DNA of 52,724 nucleotides from Thoreauomyces humboldtii (GCA_027596035.1 JADGJA010000062.1:1-52724), one strand, 5' to 3'. Positions 11,373 through 25,874 are shown, counted from the stretch's first letter. Translations and numbers: made by a program. Notes: generated from the letters alone by a model not told the origin.

Positions 11373-13127
11373 ATGGCGCAATACGATCTCACTTCAAAGA
11401 TCGGTCCTTACCTGGACCGGCACATGGTGGCACCTCTCCTCGAATTCCTGCTCGATCAGGAGGTGAGGAGGATCCCAAAAAGCAGATCCGACCGGCATTT
11501 CACTCACCACTCGACACTCACCAATGCCTATCTTTCCATCTGTCAGATCTATCCCCAGGAAGAGCTTATGGTCGCGAAATATGATCTCCTCTCGAAGACC
11601 AAGATGATTGATTCCGCCAACATGGTCTACAAGGAGATCCACAACTTGGACCCGGAGGATACGTCTGCCAACGAGCCTGGTTCGTAGCGCTGCTAAAGGG
11701 GAGAGAGCAGCGGGCTGGAGCTGAATCATGCATTTTCTCTCTCTTAGGATTCCAAGAGCGTCGTGGAGCCGCGTTGCAAACGTACGAGGACCTCACCAAG
11801 AAGAGTACCGAGATTATGGATATGATCCAGGACCCCGTTGTCATCCAGCAGCTGAAGCAGGACAAGCTGGCCAACATTCAGTTTCTGACGGAAAGCTACA
11901 ACGTATGCATCGCATCGCTGAAATCAAACCGAGAGACGGAGCTGACGGTTTTACTTGAATCTGGAACAGTTCAAGCCGGAGATGCTCAACGCCTTGTACG
12001 AATTCGCCTTGTTCAACTACGACATCGGAAACTACCAGCCTGCGGCAGCCATGCTTTACCACTTCCGAGTCTTGGTGAGGCTCCGTGTTTCCAGTATTCG
12101 GCGCTTTACAGCTCTCTGACCCACAGCCGGTCCATAGTCCACAGATTACGATCAGAACGTGAGCTCCCTTTGGGGCAAACTTGCGGCCGAGATTCTAACG
12201 CAGAACTGGGAGACGGCATACGATGATCTGAACCGCTTGAAGGAGATGATCGATCAGCGCAACTTCAGCTCCCACCTCCAAGCGCTCCAGCAACGCTCGT
12301 GGTTGATCCACTGGTCGCTGTTCGTCTTCTTCAACCATCCCAAGGGGCGCGACGGTATCGTCGATCTCTTCTTCCAACCGCAATATCTCAACACCATTCA
12401 AACGGCTTGTCCGTGGATTCTCCGATACCTTGCTACGGCTGCCGTTGTCAACAAGAAGCGCCGCAACGTGCTGAAAGACCTTATTCGCGTGATTCAGCAG
12501 GAGTCGAACGTCTACCGAGACCCAATCACCGAGTTTATCGAGTGCCTCTACGTCAACTTTGACTTTGACGGTGCTCAGCAGAAGCTGAAAGAATGTGACG
12601 AGGTCATCGCCAACGATTTCTTCCTCGTGGCCCTGCAAGAGGATTTCAAGGAGAACGGCCGTCTATTCATCTTTGAAACCTACTGCCGTATCCATCAGTG
12701 CATCGACATCAACGATGTCAGCGCAAAGCTGGACTTGAGTGCTACCGACGGAGAGAAATGGATCGTCAACCTGATCCGAAATGCCAGGATGGATGCCAAA
12801 ATCGACTCGTCTACGGTAAGAGCCTTCCGAGCGCTCGGTGCACCCATAAGTGCTGTGCAACTAATGGTCACGTCCTTGTAGAACACGGTTATCATGGGAA
12901 CGCAACACAACTCGATCTACCAACAGGTCATCGAGCGCACGAAGGCACTGTCTTTCCGCTCGTCCCTTCTGGCCACCAACATCGAGAAGCGGGAGCAGGA
13001 ACTCGTCAACCGAAGGAAAGGCAACAACAACCGCGGTGGAAACCACAGCAACACTCACTCGCATAACAGCAACAACCACAAGAACTCCGTCCCTGCGGCC
13101 AAGACAGTGGCTGCCGACGACGAGTAG
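11373..13127 (+). CDS. INT6: Translation initiation factor eIF3 subunit e (INT6)
   Basis: eIF3e is a PCI-domain subunit of the eIF3 complex that bridges the 40S ribosome and eIF4G. The first exon encodes [19 protein letters not shown] followed by [10 protein letters not shown], then an intron, then [15 protein letters not shown], the standard start of the family. Later exons give [38 protein letters not shown] and the PCI/winged-helix segment with [22 protein letters not shown] and KIDSS. After a last intron near 12815-12880 comes the conserved [18 protein letters not shown]. The C-terminus is an Asn/His-rich tail ending ADDE. At about 450 residues it has the normal length. It converges on the katanin gene with only 144 bp between stop codons. 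Confidence 0.96.
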
Positions 13128-13271
13128 ACTCGAAATAGAACCTTCATCCGCTTATTATAGTCCTTTTCCCCGGCGGAGCCACTTTTTGTAAAAAAGAAAA
13201 CCTTGATCACAATCTCATCATGCTTTCGGTCGCTTCAATGCGTTATGGAGTGTTCACAGCAGATGGTGGTG

Positions 13272-15758
<2,487 letters not shown>

Positions 15759-15907
15759 GGTTGACGTATGCTGACGCGCAAGTTGGTTGAAGGATTGCGA
15801 AGATCTTTCTTTTTTCTCACGAACCCGGTGGACACTGCGCGATAGGACGGCGAGAGAAGGAGTGAGCAGCGAGGGTCTTTTTCAGATCATAGGTTCAAAG
15901 CCTCCGT

Positions 15908-15943
<36 letters not shown>

Positions 15944-16584
15944 CTGTCCTGCATACAAATGTGTGGTTCAGACACGAAAGGCGCGAGAGAATGGGAGGTG
16001 CGAGACGAAGCCACCACAAAACACGTCAGCAGCTTGTTGTTGAAAGGGCAACTCGCATAGCCACCCCCCGCGCCTTTCTCGCACGCACACGGTCGGTTGA
16101 CTCGGGTTCGGTCTTGACTGCGCATTCCCCTTGCTGTCGCTCTCTCGCTCCCTCCCTCTCTCTCTCGCGCGCGCGCTCACCTGTGCTAGCATCCTCGTAT
16201 ACGTACGGATCTTGCAGCGTACCTACTCGCCGAAACAGTACCATCCAGTTATCGTCGCGCAAAAGGTCTCTTTCCGCCGGCTGGATCTCATTCTTGAAAC
16301 GCCCTCGCGCAGAATCCTCTCTTCGACTTCCCAGGTCGGTCGGTCGTCTAGTCCTTTACATAAACCTGGCGGTCGTCTGCGCGCTGCCCGCAGGGAAATC
16401 CATAGTTTGACATCCTTCCACGACACTTCCTACGCTCACCTACTGCCCTTTTCGCCTGCTCGTCTTTGTCTTGCGCGCCCGCCACCAGCTGACAGCCCCC
16501 CCCCCCACCTCACGCTCACGTCACCTCACGGAGACATCTCGCACTTGACACACGAGGGTCGGATTTCGGCTGTTCGCGGCCGTC
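15759..16584. promoter_or_regulatory. Bidirectional promoter region between katanin and Rb-like genes
   Basis: This 826-bp spacer separates the divergent katanin and Rb-like starts. It contains a CT microsatellite, several CT and CGCG clusters (CTCTCGCGCGCGCGCTCACC near 16162) and a poly-C run near 16497-16507. The last 400 bases are pyrimidine-rich and probably include the Rb-like leader. I found no perfect TTTSSCGC (E2F) or ACGCGT (MBF) site here. Open frames present on the plus strand are low-complexity. Confidence 0.4.
15911..15940. repeat. (CT)15 microsatellite
   Basis: Fifteen uninterrupted CT units lie in the spacer between the divergent katanin and Rb-like starts, about 150 bp from the katanin ATG. 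On the other strand this is GA, the type of repeat bound by GAGA-like factors in animals, but no function can be claimed here. Confidence 0.97.
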
Positions 16585-19500
16585 ATGAAACGCGCCTTCG
16601 ACCACCGTTCTGAGCGGCCTTCGAACCTGCCTGCCGACAGTCCCGACCAGGATGGGAAAAGGCGGCGGCTGAGCACTGCCGATCTGGTCGGCTTCGGCTT
16701 CACGGTTCCTATGAGGGACGCTTCCCCGCCGCCGGGATCGGCTGGGCCGAGCGATGTGCCATCGATCAAGACTTTCGAGTCAGCCACCATGCTGCCCCAC
16801 ACCCCATCGTCGGCCGAGTCGGGCAGTGGTTCACAGCCTTCGCTGGAGGGAACGTTGACCAGAGTGCAGCAGGCTTTGACAGTCTGGAATGGAAGTCTGG
16901 AGCTCGCGCCAGCTTCGATAGAGCAGAGCTTTCAGCTCTTGAAGCGGGTTCTGATGGGACCCGCAAGCCAGGGACACCATCTGGTCGGTTTGATCGTTCG
17001 CCACGCAACATTCTCCCGATAACACTTTGCTCACCGACATTCTTGCCGTCCAGATGCGCGAGCAAGTGACGGAATGGTGCGGAGCAATGATCTGGTTCAC
17101 ATCACGTCTCGAGCAGTACAGTACTGGCCACGGAGCTATCAACGTTGCTCGTCTCGTGGATTGTGGCATTCTGAAAACGTATGCTGTTGGCTAAGCTTTA
17201 TCCACCAAGGAGGAGTGCCTGGAACTGACCGATTCGCGCAACCTACAGTAGCGGTGGAGAAGCCATGAAACCCACAACCATGCGGCCGCTCCTCGACGTA
17301 TGCAAACATGTGGTCGACGCAGTCGTACAGGTCGATCCCCAGCCGTATTGCCAGCGTCTGATTGCCGACATCCAAAAAGCCAGTACTTGCTACTCAGTGC
17401 TATCTGAAATGTACAACACCTACAACAGTGCATATGGAACGCTCATTCGAAGGAACCCGAACCCCATAATAGCAGAAGATGACCCCGTCCATCGTTACGG
17501 ATGGCTTTTCTTCTTGGCTGGTGCAGGTGAGCCAATGCAGCCAAGTTTTATTGCAGGGTTCTCGGAAGCTTAGATTTCTGATGGCGCGTAGATCAAAACT
17601 TTGCTGCTGACGGCCCTGGCGCGAGCCCATGGGAGAGCAACGATGTCAAGACATGGTGCATTTACTGCGTCTTGTTTCTTGGAACACAACTTCCATTTTC
17701 CCGAAGACTGAGTGTTGCAGAAGGTAGAGGTCCTGACTCAAGTACCGGACGCAATAGCTCCGAGCTCATTCCGGCTTCTTGCAGTGTTCTCGTCTCTATT
17801 CGGATTACCACTGGATCAATTCCATGTGGCAAGCGGCATCCCGCAAATTCATGCCGGGGACGACTGGATTCATCATTTCGAATCCTTACGTGGGTGGTTA
17901 TGCCGAAAACACGAGAGGGACATCACGCTGTTTCGTCAATTTGAAAGCATAAGCGTTAACCGACTGATTGAGGTAAGGGTGTTTTCTTTTGGAATCACTT
18001 TTCGGAATGTGGTATCTCAAAACAATATGTGCGCGCTTCTCGCAGACCCTGCGTCAGCTATCTCCTACGCCACGCTTTCAGTATGACGATCAGCCGGTGA
18101 TGCTCCAAGCAGGGTGTCCGTGGCATCTGTATTCAGGCGCTCTCGAAACCCTGCTTTGGAGCAATCTGGAAGATCTCAATCGGTACTATGACTGTCTTCT
18201 CATTGAGAAGGGGTACCAATTTGATCCACGCACCTTTCGTCCAGTCGGACGACCATTAGGTATTTTGCGTACTTGATCTCGTTTATCGAAAGTTTCTTGA
18301 TGACATCGCCTTACGCTTGTAGCAACGCCGAAGCGGTTCTGTCGAACACCGCGCCTGACTAGCGTACGCAAGTCCACAGCATCACGGAGCCTGCGGACTT
18401 CACTGGAGCGCATGAGTGTCTTTAACGTGCGAAGCTTTTGCTTTTCGAAATGTCAATTTACAACTGATCGTGATATACCATGTCTCTCCCAGGACGTAAT
18501 GCTTGCAACTCCGCTTATGGCGCGCGTAGGCTTAGTGGCAGCACCTCGTACGGCTGGTGCTGTGAGAGATGCACCCCAGTTTGCGGTCTACCAAGCTCAC
18601 TTCTTGCAACTTTTTCAACACGAGGTAGGATGTGGTTAGGCCGGACCTTGTCAATCGCATGCTTACACCACCATGGTTCACAGAATGCAAGCTCGGACAG
18701 GTTGCTGGCCTCGCCGACTTTTGCAGAGCTGTCAAGACAGACAGCCAGCGAAGTCATTCGGCATGCCAGTCAAAACTGCGGTAAGTGCTGAGTTCAAGTG
18801 TTTCCCGATGTGCCCGGTGCCCTGACTTCCTTTGGATCCCTGACTTTACAGACATCCTCATAGCAAAGCTCCGTCCACGCTTTGAACCGTTCGCCCAGGC
18901 GTTGAGCCTCGCACCAGGTGTGTACTATCATATCTTACATCGTCTTACCGCAGCTCTCGGGGAACGGAACTCGGTAAATCTGGTGTGCCCTTTTGGTTTG
19001 ATGTCGAGGGTAGCCACTGAACCCATGTCTCGTACATAGCCTCGTTATGTCCGTTTGCTGAATGACAAGCAGTTTATCCGATGCATACTTTTCATATCCT
19101 TCGAGATTATTCGATACATCTGGCAGGTAAGTGGTCCCCATGCTCAAAATGGAATCACATGAAGTCTTCGGAAACTCACCGAGCTCCCACAGATCGGCAC
19201 CAAGGCAACTACCGATGAGTTGATACACCTGGTGGGCCCCAGCTACACTACCCTTGCAATGGTTTTGGAGCTTGTAAATGGGATAGAATTTCCGGTAAGG
19301 CATGCTTTCGGAACCGAAACATAGTTGATTGCGAAGGTGCTCATATACATCTATCAGTTTTCGGGATGGATTCGAAAGCGCCTGGTTGAGCTTCAGGAAC
19401 GGACCCTGGAATCACAGATTTGGCGTGATCCTGTCTTCTACAAGATGCTTGACGTCGTCTCCGTGTCCAGCACAGGCGCTGCTCTTCAAGGTACGGGAAT

Positions 19501-20533
19501 TGCCAGTCCAGGTGAAGATAGCAGCGGTACTTAGTCGCCATACCCTTCGTTTCTCAAAGCCGAGTTCCCAACTGTGACCGAGGTCCTGGAATTTTACGGT
19601 CGAAATCGCTGGTCTAGGCCAGCAACCGTAAACGAACCGGAGCCATCGGAATTCATAATGGAAGGGATTAGCGTGAGTAGAGGCGAGATATTCCGAGCTG
19701 ATTTGCTACTACTTGAACTGACCTTATCGATTGATTTGGCCAACGTTAGCAACTGCGCGGGCAGATCCATAGCATGATCTACGGTCGCCTCAAACAACTC
19801 TGCGATGACCTTCACATGCCCTCAACGATTCACGCAAAGGCATGGGACCTTACGCAATGGGGCCTCCAGCGCGAGCACGAGTATCATCTTCTCCAAAACC
19901 GAAATGTCGACGTCTACCTCATCTGCTGCCTGCATGGCGCTGCGATCATGGAGGGGCGTCCCATCAAGTTCAAAGCCATCCTGGTTGGGTACGAGAAGCA
20001 ACCTCAATATGTGCAGAAGGACAAGGTTCGTAACGGGTCTGCGGGAACCAAACACCGCGATCTCGCTGGATCTGAAAGCTCGCTTCTAACATGTGTCGAT
20101 ATTGCTGATACATTCGCAGATGCTCACGAACTTATACATGAAATCTGGGGAAAAGGCCGACCTGACCGTCTACTACAACAAAGTTTTTTTGGCTTTCATG
20201 CGCGGGCACATGAGTTCCAGAGATTCTCGCGGTTCCACTACCCTTCACCATCCTCAACCGTCCCACTGCACCACGCCACCGCATCAACAACCACAAACGC
20301 AGCAACCGTCTTGGCTAGCGACGCCAATATGCGCAGGTCCGCCTGTCATGCCTCCCGGACCGTCAAAGTCGCGTCCAGGTGCGCTGGCCTTCCAAATGAC
20401 GCCCCGAACCCACCGATACTCTAGCATTGAAACGCCCCTGACACCGCGACATACGTCGCCCGGCACCCCGTGCCGCCGCAGACTTTTTACCCCGGGTGCT
20501 TCAGGACTCCCGCCCCGCGTTCCTCGCAAATAG
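16585..20533 (+). CDS. RB: Retinoblastoma-family pocket protein
   Basis: Rb proteins bind E2F/DP and repress G1/S genes until phosphorylated by cyclin-CDK. The gene starts MKRAFDHRSERPSNL and has at least ten short introns. An N-terminal region (about 16850-17950) resembles the Rb cyclin-like N domain. Pocket A (about 18350-19500) includes RYVRLLNDKQFIRCIL, TTLAMVLELVNGIEFP and LESQIWRDPVFYKML, paralleling the LES.AW..D signature of p107/p130. Pocket B (about 19750-20215) reads QLCDDLHMPSTIHAKAW, VDVYLICCLHGAAIMEGRPI, KFKAILVGYEKQPQ and ADLTVYYNKVFLAFM, paralleling the second cyclin fold and FYN.VF motif of animal Rb. The Pro-rich tail has six S/T-P sites and the cyclin-docking motif RRLF at 20477-20488. 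Exon borders inside pocket A are not all certain. Rb is known from some early-diverging fungi but missing from Dikarya. Confidence 0.9.
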
Positions 20534-20708
20534 AGCGATAACAGATTTTGTCCCGTACACGAAAAACGTCGAAGATATACATGAGTTCACCAACTTTTTT
20601 TTGGATTGTAACAAGAAAAAATCAGATAATGATGTGAAAAGATACGATGTACGCGGGATCTTCCGCTGTGAGAGAGACAGTGAGAGATGACAGGATACGC
20701 GACATTGC

Positions 20709-22712
20709 TTAAGCGATGAGGGAGATTTCGTGCAGGTAGGATGCAAGAAGTTTGATGCCTTCGATGTAGTTGCTCTTGTCGATCTTCTCGTTGATCGAGT
20801 GGGCGCCGTCGTCGGCTCGACCCATAGGGAGGAGCAAGACCTGATGAGGGGAAACGAAACCCCGTCAACTATACGCTGGCGTCGGGTTCCGAGCAGCTAC
20901 AGATCACTTACGTTCTTGTTCAAGGCCTCCTGGAAGGTAAGAGTGACGGGAATGGAGCCTCCCTCGCGAGTGAAGTCGGGCTTGACCTTGAAGACACGTT
21001 CAATGGCCTTCTCGGCAGCGACTACCAACGGAGGCAAACAACTTTAGGGAATGAATGCTTGCAACAAGACCATGATGAGCACGCACCGAAGTTAAAGTGG
21101 TTGGTGTCGGCGACCCACGCCTTTCCGGCATGTGCACAGGACACGTTGAAAGAGTTCTTTGTGCCGATCTTCTGGAACTCCTTGGTGACGAAATCGGTGA
21201 CGAGCTCGGTCACCTTCTCGGGCTCCATGTTGGGCACGGAACGGATAGAGAACTTGCCGACCACCTTTGCTGGGATGACGGTCTTGGAGCCAGTCGACGA
21301 GAATGCACCTTCGATGCCGTGGATCGACAAGGACGGGAACCTCCAACGAGCCATGAGCGCCTCCTTCTCCGTGTTGTGGATGGTGACCTTGGACTCCATG
21401 GCGGAGTGGATGTCGCTAAGAGCAAAGTCAAGCGTATCGTACATCTTGTCCTCGGACTCGGTGACGGGTGCAACGGTGTCGTAGATTCCAGGGACAAGGA
21501 TCTTGCCCGTCGGGGAAACAAGTTTGCTCATGACCTGGAAGAGATCGGTCATGGGCTCGTGCACCGTTCCGCCGAAAACTCCAGAGTGCAAATCCTTTCC
21601 GGGGCCGGAAACCTCGAGCATGAAGTAAGAGATGCCTCGGAGCCCGTAGGTAAGGCAAGGCTTGTTGGATCCAAGCCAGTCTACGCGGTGTGCATGAGAC
21701 AAGTGAAGACAACCTCTAACGCGGATCGCAAACACTCACAGTTGTCGCTAATACAGACGCAGTCAACCGCCTTGAAGAATCCCTCCGAGTTCTTTGCTTC
21801 CTCGATAATATATTCATCGAGGCCCTCCGAGCCAGACTCCTCCATCCCCTCGAAGACCATCTTGAGGTTGACTGATGATTGGATATTCGTTAACTTGGGA
21901 TGCCCATCCGAGTTCCAGCCGTTTCCTTACATACCAGGCATCTCGAGCCCGAGCTTCTGGTGAGCCTCGATGACCCACAGCCAGGAAATCACGGGTGCTG
22001 ATCTTCAGCGTAAGTGGTACTGTTGCGAACGCGCACCACCATCAATTGCAAAACAGTACCCTTGTCGTCCGTGGAACCCCGTCCAATGAGCCTGCCCTTG
22101 TCGTCCTCCACCAGAACCCAGGGGTCGGTTGCCCAGCTGACAGCAGATCCAATCAGCAAATTGGCAAATCGGCAGAGACATGAAGATGGGAAGCATGGTA
22201 CCCGTCTTCCTTGAACGCAGGCTGCACATCGTAATGTCCGTAGACAAGAACCGTCTTCTTCTTAGGATCCAAGCCGTACGTTCCGAGGACGATTGGAGGA
22301 AGATCCAGCGACTGTCCCTCGATCTCCTGCTTTCCGGGATGATGGATGTCGACGCTAGGTAGGACGGACGAGCTTTAGCCTGGAGGATTGGAAGATGCCC
22401 TTTGCCTGCCTTACCTGACACCGAGGCGCTTCAGCTCGGTCACGAGCCACTAGCAAACAATCACGTCAGTCTTTACGTCAAAAAAAGGAGAATGCACATG
22501 ACACTTTACCTCGCCCATCTTGACAACATCGGGACGGCGGACAGCTTCTCCGGAAACGGAGGGGATCGCCACGACCTATCAGTCATCGTGAGAATGCTTT
22601 CCACTTGGCACCGGGGCCCCACGATACAAGTCCTGACCTCTGCGAGACGGTCGATGTACGACTTGACGTTGGCGTCAACGTGAGCAAAGAGCTTCTCGAA
22701 TACGGCCGACAT
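20709..22712 (-). CDS. DUG1: M20 metallopeptidase, Cys-Gly dipeptidase (Dug1/CNDP2 type)
   Basis: Dug1-type enzymes are cytosolic dinuclear metal dipeptidases that split Cys-Gly in glutathione turnover; animal CNDP2 acts on many dipeptides. The start at 22712 gives [20 protein letters not shown]. Central exons encode [26 protein letters not shown], the dimerisation-domain signature with the bridging His. They also encode [39 protein letters not shown] and [14 protein letters not shown]. The C-terminal exons contain the conserved [32 protein letters not shown] and the end YLHEISLIA (stop 20709-20711). Six or more short introns are present. Length is near the family norm of about 475 residues. 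It diverges from the promethin-like gene 214 bp away, so the two may share a promoter. Confidence 0.92.
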
Positions 22713-22925
22713 TGTTGGGAACCAGTTGTGAGTGTGCAGAAGGTGTGCCAACGAAGCGATGCGCATGACCAAAGGGGGAACGCTGGATGGCTGTGCATCT
22801 CCATTGCCCACCTGCTAAATGAACTCACACTCCTCCGTCTTTGCCTTCGTCACTATGCTTCTGCTGCTGGTGAAAACCGTACGTACAACTTGTACAGTTG
22901 CACCACCAAGGACAAACCGTCGTGC

Positions 22926-23781
22926 ATGATGCTCCAAAAAGACGAGTATCAAACCACCCCGACAGCTGCAACCAATCCCCTGAAGGCGGACCATATCTCA
23001 CGCATGGAACCAGTATCGCTGCGGGCGACAGGCGCATCCGTGACGTTTGCGGAGCCACGATATGCCCACACCGCCGTGTCCTCGGTCACGGCTCACCGCG
23101 GTCTGTCCGCTGCACTCGCGAAATCAGAGGTCCACGCATCCGTTGAAAGCACCTTGCAGACCCTGCGGAACGCCGCCACTACTGTCGTTCACAATGCCGG
23201 AGACATCGGCCGGAACGCCGTAACCGTGCTGTCGGCCTACATGCAGCAATATCCGGCACTGCAGACAGCTGTCCTGACGGGATCTGTGCTGTCGGTCGTT
23301 CCGATCAGCGTCTTTGCGATCTATGTTGCTATGACCACATTAGGCTCGATCTTTACTGCTGGTACGATACCCATCTGGACCGATCCCAAGCGTTCCCATC
23401 GCATTCTCATCTGTGCGCGTTCTTGTTCGTTCCACCAGTCATGGGCGTGTTCCTGGTCGAGGGTGGACTCATCATGCTCGGGCTGACCGTTTTGCTACCC
23501 GTGGAATGCTGCATCCTCGGAGTTGCGCTGGCGGCTGGCCTGGCTCGATACTCGGGTGTGATAGGAATCAAGGCAGCACAGGACGTTGCTTTTCGGTATG
23601 TTGTGGAACCCCATCGAGCTTACCTTTCAATGCGAGGCTGATATAGTTTTGGCACAGAACGACGCATCTCATCAACGAGGCTCAACAGAAACTTGGCACG
23701 GAAATGCGAAACGTCGCTATCAAGCGCGAGCGAAGGGCGGATTCGGTTCCTCTCACCACAGACGACCCTGAGTTCGATTGA
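22926..23781 (+). CDS. LDAF1: Promethin/LDAF1-like lipid-droplet membrane protein
   Basis: This is a small membrane protein of the promethin type, which with seipin marks sites of lipid-droplet formation; yeast Ldo proteins are related. Start at 22926 (MMLQKDEYQTT; a second ATG follows at once and another lies at about 23006). A helical region with LQTLRNAATTVVHNA leads into YMQQYPALQTAVLTG, then hydrophobic stretches SVVPISVFAIYVAMTTLG and VFLVEGGLIMLGLTVLLPV and a third. The order Y..xPxL, VP, TTL, LVEG aligns by eye with human promethin. Two introns are evident, near 23363-23440 and 23610-23662. The second, spliced at CG/GTATGT and CACAG, yields an exon ending SVPLTTDDPEFD with TGA at 23779-23781. 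Family assignment is by visual comparison only. Confidence 0.72.
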
Positions 23782-24071
23782 ACGCGGTGTTGGACGCGGT
23801 GCCGGACCCCTCGTTGACCTCTGCGCTCAAGTACATATCGCTCATAGGTCCCTGTAAATAATTTGTATTTTATCATGAAGATGATACCGGCGAGTCGGGA
23901 ACTGGGATGCTGTCGAGACGTTGGGTGCTGGCGCATCTCCCAATTAGGAGGGGGTTAATAATTGCTCAGACACATTGGGCAAAACGTACAAAGGGAACGG
24001 ACCGCCATCTTGAAGCCTCCAGCACACAACTGATCTCCATACATCCGCCGCAACCCACACATACAACTGTC

Positions 24072-25825
24072 ATGAAGGCATCCTCGCTCTTCCTTTGCGC
24101 CCTCGCCGCCGTCGGCTCTGTCCTCGCAAAGGACTCCTCCGACGTTCTTGTCCTCGACAAGTCCAACTTCGATGCTACTGCTGCCGCACCGCTCTCGCTG
24201 ATCGAGTTCTACGCCCCATGGTGTGGACACTGCAAGAGCCTGGCGCCTGAATACGAGAAGGCCGCCACCGAGCTCAAGCCCGATGTCATTCTCGGCAAGG
24301 TCGACTGCACTGAGCAGACCGAGATCTGCGAGAAATACGGCGTGCAGGGTTACCCCACTTTGAAGGTAATCGCAATTGGGTTGCTTTTCGCTCTGTTGCC
24401 ATGTTGTATAACTCTTTCGATCTGAAAGGTTTTCCGCGAGGGCGAACACTCTGAGTTCAAGGGACAGCGTAAGGCTGATTCGATTGTCAGCTATATGAAG
24501 AAGTAAGATTCTTATCATCTGGGAGTGCCACTTTGCGCCTATGTTAACATGTCAGTGGCTCTTCAGACAGAACCTTCCCGCCGTCTCCGACCTCTCTGCC
24601 GAGAAGATCAAGGCTTTCGCAGAATCCGACAAGGTCGTGGTAGTCGGTTTCTTTGCCGACAAGACGTCCGCCGAGTACCTCGAGTTCGAAGCCGCCGCAA
24701 ACGAGCTGCGGGACGACTTCCTTTTCGGCGCTACTATCACTGACGGAAAGGACTTTGGTGTTGTTGCACCAGGCATTGCGCTCTTCAAGAAGTTTGACGA
24801 AGAGAAGACTCTATTTGATGGCTCCTTGAAGAAGGCCGACATTGCGAAATTCGTGAAGACGAACTCCGTTCCTCTGATGGCTGACATCGGACCCGAAAAC
24901 TATGGTAAGCGCAAAACGTACCTGGCCAAATCTTGCGTGGGCTCACCCGCTCACGCGTCTTTCAGCCACCTACGTTCAGTCCGGCCTGCCAATCGCCTAC
25001 CTCTTTGTCGGAGGACCTGAAGACCGCAAGTCCCCCGGAGCGGACGTTGAGAAGCTTGCCAAGGAGTACCAGGGCAAGATCTCGTTCGTGTACATTGACG
25101 GTGTCCAGTATGCCGCGCATGCCAAGAACCTTGGCGTCAAGGAGCACTGGCCTGCGTTTGTGATCCAGGAGCCCGAGGCCAACCTCCGATTCCCATACGA
25201 TCAAGATGAGAAGATCACGAAGAAGGACCTGAAGAAGTTCCTTGACGATTACGTGGGTGGAAAGCTGGAGGCCCTTCTCAAGTCGGCCGCCATTCCGGAA
25301 GACAACAGCGGCCCCGTGAAGGTCGTTGTTGGAAAGACCTACGAATCCATCGTTCTTGACAAGTCAGCAGATGTTCTCGTTGAGTTCTACGCGCCATGGT
25401 GAGTGTCCCCGCGTCTAGCTGCCAGCGAAGGCTTCACTCTAATGCCACTTAAATTGTAGGTGTGGACACTGCAAAAACCTTGCTCCTATCTGGGAGGAGC
25501 TTGGCTCCAAGGTTGGATCCAAGAAGGTCGTTATTGCCAAGCTGGATGCCACCGAAAACGATGTTCCCGGCCTCAACATCGAGGGCTTCCCCACCATCAA
25601 GCTCTTCAAGGCGAAGGACAACGAAATTGTTGACTACAACGGCGACCGAACTCTGGAGGGCTTCGTCTCCTTCCTCAAGGAGCACGCTGTGTAAGCCCAC
25701 ATCCGCATGAGATCGTCCTGTGCGAAGGACATCCAGCTAACTTGACCTTGACTTTTAGGCACGCTGACTCTGTTGTGGAGGCATCGGGCGAGACCGTCGC
25801 CGACGACGCTCACGAGGAGCTTTAG
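24072..25825 (+). CDS. PDI1: Protein disulfide isomerase (ER, two CGHC domains)
   Basis: PDI forms and rearranges disulfides in proteins folding in the ER. The signal peptide is [19 protein letters not shown], with predicted cleavage after SVLA. The domain order is a-b-b'-a'. The first thioredoxin domain has [16 protein letters not shown] and the last [20 protein letters not shown]; both active sites are intact CGHC. The C-terminus is DDAHEEL, so the ER retrieval signal is HEEL rather than HDEL. Four to five short introns occur, one of them cutting the second active-site region between APW and CGHC (about 25400-25459). Length is about 500 residues, normal for the family. It converges on the KDM8-like gene with a 49-bp gap, so the transcripts probably overlap. 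Confidence 0.97.
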
Positions 25826-25874
25826 TTTAGTACATACACCATTCCCGTTCTCTTGCAAATACATATTTCGAATT

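Noticed and set aside
15895..16262. Arg/Glu-rich minus-strand frames near the CT tract
   Set aside because: They are translations of the CT/GA microsatellite and neighbouring low-complexity DNA.
21097..21963. 288-codon plus-strand frame across the dipeptidase gene
   Set aside because: It is the complementary shadow of well-conserved M20 peptidase exons.
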